Shown one piece after another: positions 30,736-38,536 of a DNA stretch of 48,363 bases (position 1 is the stretch's first letter; each line of letters begins with the position of its first letter). The stretch covers positions 1 through 48,363 of IMG/VR virus record IMGVR_UViG_3300015076_000002; one strand, 5' to 3'. Below the pieces are notes generated by a model. That model was not told the origin of the DNA, did not search any database, and saw only the letters and a program-made list of their open reading frames with translations. The DNA is from a virus. Made by a program: the position numbers and the translations under genes.

Positions 30736-31286
30736 CAAAGCCTCTTGATGAGACAGTTGCAGGACGTGGCCGAGGAGCCGGTGCCGAACAGCACTTCAAT
30801 GAACCGCGGCCCCTTCGTCGAGATGACCGCGTGGGCAATCTCATGCGCCGCGTGGCCGGGAGACACCACTTCGACGCTGATCCCTGAGTTGCCCACCCCC
30901 AGCGTGATCGCCGAGGCGAAGAAGTTGTTCGCCGGGATGTCCGTCGCGTTCACCCCCGGAATGGCCGTGTCCAGCGTGATCCCGGTGAACGTCGCCAGCA
31001 GCGTCGGCACCCACAAGTCTTTATTCCCGGCGAACGACTTGCTGATTTCCCAGCCGTAGACGTAGGCCGAGAACGTGCTGGAGTCGGAGCCTACCCCGAA
31101 GAACACGAGCTTGACGCCCGACACCGAGGCCGCTCCTCCGTGGCCCATGCCCACCACGCCGCTTTGCAGGCGGGCGACAGGACTGGTCAGCGTCGGCACC
31201 GGCTCCGTGACCGTCGTTGTGGTGACGTTGGCCCCGTTGGTGATCTGCATCGGCGTCGAGAGCGTGTCGATCAGAACGGTGTCCAC
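30735..31286 (-). CDS. Virion-region protein, beta-rich (183 aa)
   Basis: Translation starts at GTG 31286, just past a strong terminator-like hairpin. The protein is Thr/Val-rich at the N-terminus (QITNGANVTTTTVTEPVPTL), then has mixed strands and helices (FGVGSDSSTFSAYVYGWEIS). The C-terminus has CNCLIKRL. It probably belongs to the tail or fibre set; I do not recognise it. Confidence 0.5.
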   Translation of the reverse strand: MDTVLIDTLSTPMQITNGANVTTTTVTEPVPTLTSPVARLQSGVVGMGHGGAASVSGVKLVFFGVGSDSSTFSAYVYGWEISKSFAGNKDLWVPTLLATFTGITLDTAIPGVNATDIPANNFFASAITLGVGNSGISVEVVSPGHAAHEIAHAVISTKGPRFIEVLFGTGSSATSCNCLIKRL

Positions 31287-31301
31287 AACTGCACCCCCAT
31301 G

Positions 31302-31369
31302 AAAAAAGCCGCCGCCCGGAGTCTCGCGGGGAAAGCGAAATTAACCCCGCCGACTCCCAGGCGAGCGGC
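31302..31369 (-). terminator. Intrinsic terminator or attenuator in the late operon
   Basis: Reading the - strand, a long interrupted stem (31365-31369 with 31308-31312, 31360-31363 with 31313-31316, 31352-31357 with 31318-31323, 31345-31350 with 31326-31331; 21 bp) is followed directly by TTTTTT (31307-31302). The loop is 13 bases. It lies after the 31396-31956 gene and 16 bases before the GTG of the next gene, so transcription of the fibre module must pass it. Confidence 0.7.
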
Positions 31370-31395
31370 GACCCAGGACACCCGTAGCCTGAGCT

Positions 31396-31956
31396 TCACG
31401 TCCCAATCGCAACCCAATTCACAGACTTCGCCGCCGTCGCCGCGATCAGCGTGGCGTCTCCGGTCGCTGTCACCTTCCACGTCTTCAGGATCACGCTGCC
31501 CGCGGCCGGCGTTCCCGCCTGATCCCCAATCGTGGCAGACACCATCGCCAGCGTCACGCCGTCCGGATCGGTCTGCGGCGTTGCCGTGACCGCTACCACC
31601 GTGGTAAGCCCGGTCACCACGGTTAGCGTCCCGGTGACAGACGAGACGCCGCGGGCGATCTTGTAGCCATTGGCGACACCGCCGACTCCGGTATCCAGGT
31701 TGCGCCAACTGGCGTTCGTCTGCGACCCCAAGTTCTCCCACAACATGCTACCGACGATGGCGGTCTGCACGTTGATGAAGAGAGCGCCCGGCGCCCAGCC
31801 GACCTCGCCGTTGATCGGGTTGCCCGCGATCCCGCCGATGGTCTTGGTGGTGTCCTGGTAGGCCGTGCCGATGCCGTAGCCTCGCGTGAAGCCACGGCCG
31901 GGAATCTTGGACCGCTGGCCGGAAGGGTCTTGAATGTCGTCTCGCGTCACTGCCAT
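31396..31956 (-). CDS. Virion-region protein (186 aa)
   Basis: It opens MAVTRDDIQDPSGQRSKIPG with polar, Gly-rich text and continues with Thr/Val-rich strands (SSVTGTLTVVTGLTTVVAVT) resembling a small beta-sandwich head or tail decoration domain. It sits between the tail-tube adaptor and a terminator, so its mRNA level is grouped with head and connector genes. No family recognised. Confidence 0.5.
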   Translation of the reverse strand: MAVTRDDIQDPSGQRSKIPGRGFTRGYGIGTAYQDTTKTIGGIAGNPINGEVGWAPGALFINVQTAIVGSMLWENLGSQTNASWRNLDTGVGGVANGYKIARGVSSVTGTLTVVTGLTTVVAVTATPQTDPDGVTLAMVSATIGDQAGTPAAGSVILKTWKVTATGDATLIAATAAKSVNWVAIGT

Positions 31957-31966
31957 GATTCACCCC

Positions 31967-32743
31967 TCAATACTGCTGACCGTTGTACAGGATGCGATCC
32001 TGGTAGTGGTTGAATGGATTGCGGTAGTTCGGCCCGTCCGAGCGGTCGCGGTTATATCCGAGAGTCTGAGGCTTGTTCCGGCGGTCGAGGCCGATGCTCG
32101 CCATCAACCTTTGCTGGAACGCGGCCGCGTGAACCCCTGCCATGTCGTCCAGCCGGCTCTCGGCAATGGCCAGGCAACTCTCGATGTACAGTTCCGCTAG
32201 GCCCGCCCCGCCGAGCGGGTATGGCGTCGCGCCGGTCAGGTAGTCCGGCAGCAGGTAATACTGGAACTGCATCGTGTAGTTCGTGTCCGGCAGCGGGAAC
32301 ACGATCAACTGGAACCGCTGCCCCTGAGTCGGCGTCGTGCCTTTCAAGGGCTGGATCGCTGCCATCAGGGGACGGCCCGTTGTCGCCGGCGTCAGACTGT
32401 ACCTCACCCGCACTTCCCCTTCGTTGTACAGGCGGATCGGACCCCACATCAGGCCCGCCGTCGTGACAAGCGTGATCTCTCCCTCGAAGCCCCCGAAGTC
32501 GTCCGGGAGCGGGATCGCCGAGACGCCCTGCTGCAAGCCCAGCGTTGCTGTCGGCTTGAGCCAACTCCAATCGTAGGGTTGCGACGTGCCTTCGATGGGC
32601 GGCGGGTGGATCACCTGGCGGATGCCGGACGCCACACACCCGTCAAGTTCAAACTGCTGCGTCGAGTTATAAGCGGGATCGCCGTAGACCGCTCCCCTTC
32701 CCCAGCCCCAGAATGAGCCGACGCGAGCCTGTAGTTCGTTCAA
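31967..32743 (-). CDS. Connector / tail-tube A-like adaptor protein (258 aa, start uncertain)
   Basis: The N-terminus TLNELQARVGSFWGWGRG and the central helical/beta pattern (LAIAESRLDDMAGVHAAAFQ; RPLMAAIQPLKG) fit the head-to-tail adaptor family of podoviruses (T7 gp11 / P22 gp4 role). The first usable codon is TTG 32743, with no ribosome binding site. A natural N-terminus IESTLAVTLNEL would begin at an ATC codon, 32767, eight bases after GAGGG. A HNH gene is inserted just upstream, so the original start may have been lost or replaced. Confidence 0.6.
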   Translation of the reverse strand: MNELQARVGSFWGWGRGAVYGDPAYNSTQQFELDGCVASGIRQVIHPPPIEGTSQPYDWSWLKPTATLGLQQGVSAIPLPDDFGGFEGEITLVTTAGLMWGPIRLYNEGEVRVRYSLTPATTGRPLMAAIQPLKGTTPTQGQRFQLIVFPLPDTNYTMQFQYYLLPDYLTGATPYPLGGAGLAELYIESCLAIAESRLDDMAGVHAAAFQQRLMASIGLDRRNKPQTLGYNRDRSDGPNYRNPFNHYQDRILYNGQQY

Positions 32744-32860
32744 GGTGACTGCGAGGGTTGATTCGATGTTTCATCCCTCTACAACAAGATGAGCCTCGCG
32801 GAGCGTGAAGCACTCCACGAAGCTCTGACCCAACGCAACCTTCTTCCGAAAGGTCACGTC

Positions 32861-33295
32861 ATGGCTACCGTTGTTGTACGGCAAAAGCGATGTCCGCAGT
32901 GCTTCGCAACGAAAAGCATCGACAACTTCACGAAGCGAACCCAGTCCAAAGACGGCTTGTGTCCGTGGTGCAAGGATTGTTGCCGGAAAGCCAACAAAGC
33001 CTACCGTCACAGCGAGAAGGGCGAGGCTCGCGCTCGCCGTCCCGACGTGCAAGACTACAACCGTCGCAAGCGAGCGAAGTACGCCGCACGGAACCCTCTG
33101 AAAATGGCCGCTCGTGAAGCCGTGAAACGTGAACGCAAGGCGAAACGCATCCCGAGCGCCCGCACACTTCCATGCCAGCAGTGCGGCCAGCCCGCTCAAG
33201 GCTACCACCATCACAAGGGTTACGAGCCAGTTCACCATCTCGATGTCATCCCGTTATGCAAAATCTGCCACTGCCGTGAAGACGGACAGATTTAG
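32861..33295 (+). CDS. HNH-type endonuclease opposite to the late operon (144 aa)
   Basis: Two zinc parts are visible: CPQCFATKSIDNFTKR ... CPWCKDCC at the N-terminus and a C-terminal HNH-like unit CQQCGQPAQGYHHHKGYEPV, PLCKICHC. A basic helical bridge lies between. GAAAGG precedes ATG 32861 by about seven bases; an in-frame ATG at 32789 is less likely. It runs against the late operon and its stop overlaps the end of the small gene at 33292. Confidence 0.72.
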   Translation: MATVVVRQKRCPQCFATKSIDNFTKRTQSKDGLCPWCKDCCRKANKAYRHSEKGEARARRPDVQDYNRRKRAKYAARNPLKMAAREAVKRERKAKRIPSARTLPCQQCGQPAQGYHHHKGYEPVHHLDVIPLCKICHCREDGQI

Positions 33296-33507
33296 TCTTC
33301 CGAGCAGCAGTTCGATTCCATGCTCGGCGCGCCGCCCGTCTCCTTGCCGCCGTGTTCGTAGCCCTCGCCGGGCGAGAACCCTTCGTCCATGCCGTGTGCG
33401 GCGTTGGCCGCGTGATGCTCCTTCGACGCCATCTTGTCCTTGCCGCCGTGCGAACGCAGGTGGTTCACATGGTCCGCGTGCCTGATCTTGCCTGTGTGAC
33501 CCTTCAT
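33292..33507 (-). CDS. Small His-rich protein (71 aa)
   Basis: The protein begins MKGHTGKIRHADHVNHLRSH and continues with many His, Lys and Glu residues (ASKEHHAANAAHGMDEGFSP), ending CCSED. The His-rich text could bind metal. GAGGAGG lies upstream inside the preceding gene, whose stop overlaps its ATG. Small charged proteins like this are common between capsid and connector genes; its role is unknown. Confidence 0.55.
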   Translation of the reverse strand: MKGHTGKIRHADHVNHLRSHGGKDKMASKEHHAANAAHGMDEGFSPGEGYEHGGKETGGAPSMESNCCSED

Positions 33508-33662
33508 CTTTTCCTCCTCTTCTTGATGGACTTCTTGGGGGTCTTCTTCTTGGCGACTCGCTTGGGGAGCTTCCCAGGATTGTCGTAGTGGTGTTTCTTG
33601 GCCCACTCCGCGCCCTTGACGCCGTAGACCCATTTGCGTTGCGCCTCGCTCTTGGCCGGCAT
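33504..33662 (-). CDS. Small basic protein (52 aa)
   Basis: The protein reads MPAKSEAQRKWVYGVKGAEW, then GKLPKRVAKKKTPKKS and IKKRRKR. The opening MPAKSxAQ and the GKLPxRV phrase are typical of a short basic phage protein found near capsid genes. The Lys/Arg tail would bind nucleic acid or the acidic scaffold. Stop and next start overlap (ATGA). Confidence 0.65.
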   Translation of the reverse strand: MPAKSEAQRKWVYGVKGAEWAKKHHYDNPGKLPKRVAKKKTPKKSIKKRRKR

Positions 33663-33670
33663 GACTCACC

Positions 33671-33886
33671 TCAGATGAAGGGTTCGTTGGGGCCGGGAGG
33701 ACTGCCCATGAAGACGCGGTACGCCAGGTAGCAGAGGCAGAGCAAACCGATGATCCCGATGATGACCGTCGCAACATGGGCGATCTCGACCGGCAGCCCG
33801 AGGAACGGAATGACCTCGTGGAATCCCCACAAGACCACGATCAAGACCAAGATGCCGACGAGGAAAACCACGACGTTCCGAATCAT
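33671..33886 (-). CDS. Two-helix membrane protein, holin-like (71 aa)
   Basis: Two membrane segments are clear: about residues 4-21 (NVVVFLVGILVLIVVLWG) and 38-58 (HVATVIIGIIGLLCLCYLAY), followed by a short polar tail. AGGAG precedes ATG 33886. Size and topology fit a class II holin, which would open the inner membrane at lysis, but no endolysin is next to it, so another membrane role is possible. Confidence 0.6.
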   Translation of the reverse strand: MIRNVVVFLVGILVLIVVLWGFHEVIPFLGLPVEIAHVATVIIGIIGLLCLCYLAYRVFMGSPPGPNEPFI

Positions 33887-33894
33887 ACTCACTC

Positions 33895-34875
33895 CTACAG
33901 TTGTGCGCCCTGACAGCAACGAATCCAATCGACGTACAGACCGCCCGCCGACGTGCCGGAACGAGACGTGTACGAGATGACCGGCGACATGTACCCGGTC
34001 GGGAACGTCGCCGCCTGAAGGTTCGCCGAAGTCAGGAACGGCACCATCGGCAGGCCGTTCACGAATACCTGGATCAGCGCCTTCGCCACCACGCCGACCG
34101 TCTGGCCCGACGAGGCGGTCACAATCGCCATCGGCACCGCGAACGGGTTGTACCGGAAGCCGAGCTTGATGAAGCCCGTCGCCGGCAGACCCGTGGCGCC
34201 GGCGGTGAAGGCCGTCAACGCCGCTCCCGTTCCTCCGAACGTCGCCGCCGCCCCCGAGAGCGAAAGAGTCTGAAGCGCCGTCGGGTACTGGACGGTTCCG
34301 CCGGCGACGTTGAACGCCAGCCCTACATCGGTCGGGTTCGTCGTGCTGCGGAAGTGGAACCCGAAGATGTTGTTGATCGTCGCCAGCGTGTTCGTCGTCG
34401 TGGCGATGACCTTGATCGCGCTCGCCGTCGTCTGGTTCGTGTTGTCGGACAGGCCGATGAACACGTCCCGCTTCGCTGTCGTGATCGAGCCGACCGCCAC
34501 GCGGCACTCGAACCACAGCGACGGGTTGAGCGGGAACAGAGAGGCCGGCGACACCAGACGGAACGCGCCGGCCGTCGAGCCGAGCGTCAAGTTGACCGTC
34601 GTGTTGCCGCCGTCGCTCAACAGGATCACCCCGCCTTCCTGCTGGGGGTCGGTGCCGAGGACGCCGTTGGTGTCGACCCACGACGCCCAATGCCCGAAGT
34701 TCCCGATGGCGTTGGCCGTGGCCGCGTTCCCGGCGACAATGAAGTCGTCGAAGAAGTACATCCCCTTGCCGGGGTTCTCCAGGATGTCGAGTACCGGAGC
34801 GTCGGCCCACAGCGCGTCGGAGGGACCGCGGAAAGTGTTGGCCACGAGGTTATTTTTGTAGTCGATGGTCTGCAC
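33895..34875 (-). CDS. Capsid-associated beta-sandwich protein (326 aa)
   Basis: The N-terminus MQTIDYKNNLVANTFRGPSD and GKGMYFFDDFIVAGNAATAN resemble a phage structural family with a jelly-roll/lectin-like fold, continued by regular strands (FECRVAVGSITTAKRDVFIG, GFIKLGFRYNPFAVPM). It lies just after the capsid genes, so a head decoration or surface protein is likely. Membrane or catalytic motifs are absent. Identity is inferred from fold and place. Confidence 0.6.
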   Translation of the reverse strand: MQTIDYKNNLVANTFRGPSDALWADAPVLDILENPGKGMYFFDDFIVAGNAATANAIGNFGHWASWVDTNGVLGTDPQQEGGVILLSDGGNTTVNLTLGSTAGAFRLVSPASLFPLNPSLWFECRVAVGSITTAKRDVFIGLSDNTNQTTASAIKVIATTTNTLATINNIFGFHFRSTTNPTDVGLAFNVAGGTVQYPTALQTLSLSGAAATFGGTGAALTAFTAGATGLPATGFIKLGFRYNPFAVPMAIVTASSGQTVGVVAKALIQVFVNGLPMVPFLTSANLQAATFPTGYMSPVISYTSRSGTSAGGLYVDWIRCCQGAQL

Positions 34876-34885
34876 TGGAGGCTCC

Positions 34886-35296
34886 TCAACTCGCGGCCTT
34901 CTTCAACTGCACGTCCCGGTACACCCGGAAACTGGTGGTGATCTGCACGAACACGTCGCCGCGCTCGCACCGCGGATAGTCCGGGACCATGATCGGCTTC
35001 TCGGAGTACGTCCCGTCGTCGTTCTCGACCTGTTCCATCTCGCCCGACGGCTTCATGGGAACCTGCACGATCCGCCGGCCCCCTCGCCGTACCATCGGCT
35101 CGTAGGTCTTCTTGTCCTCGGTGAACCCGACCAGATGCTTGCAGTAGCCGTGTTCGTCGAGGTCGCCGACCTTGCACCCGTAAGGGCAGGCATTCACCTT
35201 CTGGCCGGCGAGGGACTTGCTCTTCGCCTTCATCAGCGAGGATCGCGTGTCCTTCTTCGTGTCCGGCGGTGCGTTCAGTTCTTCGATACTTGCCAT
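34886..35296 (-). CDS. Hypothetical protein after the capsid gene (136 aa)
   Basis: It starts MASIEELNAPPDTKKDTRSS, then has CPYGCKVGDLDEHGYCKHLV, a Cys/His set that may bind one zinc. The C-terminal 60 residues are beta-rich and basic (CERGDVFVQITTSFRVYRDV). It lies between the major capsid and decoration genes with short gaps, so it is probably a head component or head-completion factor. No family recognised. Confidence 0.55.
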   Translation of the reverse strand: MASIEELNAPPDTKKDTRSSLMKAKSKSLAGQKVNACPYGCKVGDLDEHGYCKHLVGFTEDKKTYEPMVRRGGRRIVQVPMKPSGEMEQVENDDGTYSEKPIMVPDYPRCERGDVFVQITTSFRVYRDVQLKKAAS

Positions 35297-35314
35297 CGTG
35301 GTTCTCTCTGTGGA

Positions 35315-36367
35315 TTAGGAGGGCGTAGTCGTGCCGGTGGCGATCACGAAATGCACACGGCGGTTCTTGACAATCCAGTTGTAAGTGCTGTCCAAGAAAT
35401 GCGCCGAGATCGTGTGCTGCATCGGGTAGACCGGAACGTGCGTCTCGCGCAGCCACCAGTCCTTGAGGATGTACGTCTTGAACACGCCCCACTGGATGCC
35501 GTAGACCGGGTTCGTGGTGTCCGCTTCGAGCTTCGGCACCCACATCACCGGCACGCGCCTGAAGTGGACCTTGCCGTCCTGCGAGGCGATGTCGTTGCCG
35601 AGGTTGTCGTTCTGGCCCATCAACGCCTCTTCGAGCGGACCCAGGACGCCGTAGTTCGTGTAGAACCCGTAGTCCTCGCCGGTGTCGAACGTCGGGATGC
35701 CGTCCACCGGCGGCTGGAAGTCGGTGAACGTCGCCGCCTTCCTCCACTTCCGAATCAGGTCATCCTGGCTTACCGCGGTGTACTGGTCCGTCCAGTTGTT
35801 CCAGTTCGGGTACGTCGTCGGGTTGAGGCCGATGGTCGTGTAGCCCGACGGCGCGCCGCCGTTGAACCCCTGCGTGGCGTTCTTCACGATCCAGGTGTTC
35901 ACGCCCCACGGAGTCAGGTTGTCCGTGATGGCGACCGGCGGACCCCAGAAGTTGCCTTCCATGAGTTCCGCGAGCGAGATCATCGCGGCGATCCGCTTCA
36001 CCTTCACGAAGTCCACGATCCGCGACGGCTCGCGGTTCATACTCATCACCTGGCCGATGATCGAGTAGTTCGTGGACGTGTTCCGCCAGTCGGCCGTCGC
36101 CTGCGTCATCACGTCCACGTCGTTCACGTTGTCCGTGGCGCCGAGGCCGACGTTGGCGGCTGCCCCGGACTGGCCGACCATCACGTCCCACTGGACGCCG
36201 TAGCCGGATTCCAGCTGCACCCGGTTCTTCTTCAGCAGGTTCCGCATGGCGGTGTGCCGCTGAAGGTTGGTTGCGATTTCCGTGAACTTCGGCTTGCCGA
36301 GGTCGCGGAGGGTGGTCTGTACGAGGTCGCCGACCTGAACGGCGGTCAAGACATTCGGAGTCGCCAT
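35315..36367 (-). CDS. Major capsid protein (350 aa)
   Basis: The HK97-type coat protein builds the head shell. The N-terminus MATPNVLTAVQVGDLVQTTL and the helix following it, then TDNVNDVDVMTQATADWRNT and SMNREPSRIVDFVKVKRIAA, then the C-terminal WLRETHVPVYPMQHT fit this group. Length is usual for podovirus coats. The scaffold gene precedes it by 33 bases and the portal and terminase lie upstream, which is the standard head-gene order. Identification rests on order, length and composition. Confidence 0.75.
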   Translation of the reverse strand: MATPNVLTAVQVGDLVQTTLRDLGKPKFTEIATNLQRHTAMRNLLKKNRVQLESGYGVQWDVMVGQSGAAANVGLGATDNVNDVDVMTQATADWRNTSTNYSIIGQVMSMNREPSRIVDFVKVKRIAAMISLAELMEGNFWGPPVAITDNLTPWGVNTWIVKNATQGFNGGAPSGYTTIGLNPTTYPNWNNWTDQYTAVSQDDLIRKWRKAATFTDFQPPVDGIPTFDTGEDYGFYTNYGVLGPLEEALMGQNDNLGNDIASQDGKVHFRRVPVMWVPKLEADTTNPVYGIQWGVFKTYILKDWWLRETHVPVYPMQHTISAHFLDSTYNWIVKNRRVHFVIATGTTTPS

Positions 36368-36400
36368 CGCTGTGTCCTTGTGGTTTCGCTTTCAGGCCGG

Positions 36401-37357
36401 TTACAGGAAGTCTTCCTCGGTCGCCGATCCGCTTTGTTCCGCGCCGTTGCGCCCGGCTTCCGCCAGGATCGCCGCCACGCTCTTCTCGGCCTTACGCACT
36501 CCGGGAGGTTCGGGAGCCGCTTCCCGGTGCGTCGGCTTGGCCACGCCGCCCTTGAGCCAGGCTTCTTGCGTCGGAGTGGTGGGAGCCGGGGTTGCGGGCG
36601 GTGGAGTTGGGGCGGGCGTCTTGCCGGCCTCGCCGTACATCGTGACGAGCGCCTTCTTCAGTTTGTTCTCGAAGGACGTGCGCGACTGGTCCATTTCGGC
36701 CATTGCCAGGATCGCCCGGCGGCGGGTGAGTTCCGCGGAGTCGGACGCCAGTTCGTGGCCGCGCCCCTCGCCGAGAAAGGTCTTGTAGTCCGCGAAGTGC
36801 CTGTCGGCGATGTCGCTCAGCCGCTCGTTCTCGCGGCGAACTTCGTTGCCCTTGAGTTGCTGCATCTCGGCCTTGAGTGCCTTCAGTTCCTTCGCCTGCT
36901 GACGGACCAGCGACAACGCCTCCGCGATCCCCGGATCGTACTGACTCATGTCCAGACCGGAGAGGGGTTCCGGTTCGGGGGCGGGCGCCGGGGCTTGCGT
37001 GGTGATGTTCCGGTCGATGCTGGAGAGAAGGGTTTGCTGGCGGGCCTGCGCCTCGCGTTCGAGCCGCTGTGCCTGCCGCGCGACGGAGTTGACGACGGCC
37101 TGCAACGCCTCGGTCGGCATCTCTCGGATGTCCTCCGAGGGAATGCCGAGATCGGTTGCCAGGTCGAACAACTGCCGTGGGTGGGTTGGCTTGGTGAAAG
37201 TGCCGTCCGTGGCACGCGGCGGCAACACTCTGGCGGGAGTGACTTCGGGAGGGGAAGGAGCGGCCACTTCGGGGGCTGGGAGGTCCGCGTGGCCGCTCTC
37301 GATGTCGTACTGCTCGCTTATCGTCGGGGCCGGGGTCGGCGGTGTTTCTGCTGGCAC
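36401..37357 (-). CDS. Scaffolding protein (318 aa)
   Basis: The protein is hydrophilic, acidic and mostly helical, with Pro-rich ends (MPAETPPTPAPTISEQYDIE; PAPTPPPATPAPTTPTQEAW) and a long central coiled-coil-like part (LSLVRQQAKELKALKAEMQQ). No membrane segment. This composition directly before the coat gene is typical of internal scaffolds that guide shell assembly and then leave. A maturation-protease fold is not visible. The functional call is from composition and position. Confidence 0.65.
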   Translation of the reverse strand: MPAETPPTPAPTISEQYDIESGHADLPAPEVAAPSPPEVTPARVLPPRATDGTFTKPTHPRQLFDLATDLGIPSEDIREMPTEALQAVVNSVARQAQRLEREAQARQQTLLSSIDRNITTQAPAPAPEPEPLSGLDMSQYDPGIAEALSLVRQQAKELKALKAEMQQLKGNEVRRENERLSDIADRHFADYKTFLGEGRGHELASDSAELTRRRAILAMAEMDQSRTSFENKLKKALVTMYGEAGKTPAPTPPPATPAPTTPTQEAWLKGGVAKPTHREAAPEPPGVRKAEKSVAAILAEAGRNGAEQSGSATEEDFL

Positions 37358-37425
37358 CTTCGCTTTCCTGTCTTTTCGCTTCTGCCAGCAATCATACGAG
37401 CGGCTTTCAAGTTACACAAGGAAGT

Positions 37426-37590
37426 TCACTCCTTCCCTTGCTTCCAGATCGCCAAAATCTCTTCCGCCGTGTAGTCCCCGAACTCCGCGTTGATCGCGTT
37501 CACCACCCACTGCGGCACGGTCGCCGCCTTCGGGTGCATCAAGGCGTCTACCCGCACCTTGAGCTTTCTCGCTTCTTCCCATTCGCTCAT
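37426..37590 (-). CDS. Small helical protein (54 aa)
   Basis: The protein reads MSEWEEARKLKVRVDALMHP, then VPQWVVNAINAEFGDYTAEE and ILAIWKQGKE. It has two amphipathic helices and no cysteines. The first Met at 37590 was chosen because GGAG lies upstream and the preceding codons read through untranslated text. It lies just ahead of the scaffold gene and may be a small head protein. Confidence 0.55.
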   Translation of the reverse strand: MSEWEEARKLKVRVDALMHPKAATVPQWVVNAINAEFGDYTAEEILAIWKQGKE

Positions 37591-37601
37591 CGGAGGACTC
37601 C

Positions 37602-37907
37602 TTACACGCCGGAACCCTGAGAGACTCCACCCGCCACCTTCTCGGGAACCGGCTCGGGCAAGATCAACTCGAAGTCCCGCAGCCAGTCCGACAGACACGC
37701 CACATGGTTGTTCCCGTCGTCCCAGCCCCCTACCCCGGTGTAGAACACCAGCGGTTGCCGCGTCCGGTCACTCGTCGCCAGTCCCACGAAGACGTAGTTC
37801 CCCGGCGGATACTTCCACCGCTGCTTGCCGTTCACCACCGGACCCTTGATCCCCCGGAAGCGGTACATCTGGCCCGGCAGAAGAGTGTGTTCCTTGTCTT
37901 CGCTCAT
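37602..37907 (-). CDS. Hypothetical protein (101 aa)
   Basis: It begins MSEDKEHTLLPGQMYRFRGI and contains a beta-rich centre (WKYPPGNYVFVGLATSDRTR). The C-terminus is Pro/Glu-rich. The ATG overlaps the HNH stop by 4 bases, so its translation is coupled to the inserted HNH gene. Role unknown. Confidence 0.5.
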   Translation of the reverse strand: MSEDKEHTLLPGQMYRFRGIKGPVVNGKQRWKYPPGNYVFVGLATSDRTRQPLVFYTGVGGWDDGNNHVACLSDWLRDFELILPEPVPEKVAGGVSQGSGV

Positions 37908-38536
37908 GACTTTGGCCTCCTCAACCCGCGAGCAATTGCCTGCATTTCAAACACTGGATTATCCCACCGATCCTTTGCGGCTTGCCTTTGTTGCTCAACT
38001 TTCTGACGCTGCTCAAGTCGGCGTTGATGTTTCGTTGCACGGCGAGGATGGCCGTGCAACGCCTCGAACTCTGCTCGCCGCCGCTTCGTTTCTTCCTTGT
38101 GTTGCTTCTTCCTCTCGGCTGCAAGGGCTTCCTCAACTGCTCGCTTCTTTCGCTTCTCAGCAAGTTTAGCCTCTCGCTCCGGGCTTGACCGCTTCCCCTT
38201 TCGCTTCTTCTTCCGACGCTGCGGCTGACTCACGTTCCCCTTGAGGACACTGATGGCCCACTGCGTTTCTCGGACGAACTTGTTGTCCCGCTTCAGCAAC
38301 GCATGAACTTCCTCATGGTGCGGTCCACAGAGCGGCGTTACATCGCTCAACTCTTCTTTGCCGAGGTTGTCATAGGTGTGGTGATGCAGTTGAATCGGCC
38401 CTCCCTCACACACCGCACACCGCATCTTCCGGCCACTCTCCTGATAGCGTTTCTTGAAGTCCTTCCAATGTTCCGACTTCAAGTAGTCCTTGTAACTCGC
38501 GCACCCAAGCTCCGTCAGACGCGCTACAAACTTCAT
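37904..38536 (-). CDS. HNH endonuclease with long basic tail (210 aa)
   Basis: An HNH core is clear: YKDYLKSEHWKDFKKRYQES, CAVCEGGPIQLHHHTYDNLG, VTPLCGPHHEEVHALL, with the catalytic HH and paired Cys/His zinc ligands. The C-terminal 110 residues are extremely Lys/Arg/Glu-rich coiled coil and would grip DNA. GGAGGAGAGG directly precedes ATG 38536. It is likely a homing endonuclease carried in the late region, behind an unusual 450-base non-coding stretch. Confidence 0.82.
   Translation of the reverse strand: MKFVARLTELGCASYKDYLKSEHWKDFKKRYQESGRKMRCAVCEGGPIQLHHHTYDNLGKEELSDVTPLCGPHHEEVHALLKRDNKFVRETQWAISVLKGNVSQPQRRKKKRKGKRSSPEREAKLAEKRKKRAVEEALAAERKKQHKEETKRRRAEFEALHGHPRRATKHQRRLEQRQKVEQQRQAAKDRWDNPVFEMQAIARGLRRPKS

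Noticed and set aside
34865-37474. Long open + strand frame opposite the capsid, scaffold and decoration genes
   Set aside because: It is a GC-driven shadow frame: its translation is Arg/His/Val-rich with no domain, it spans several real - strand genes, and it has no ribosome binding site of note.
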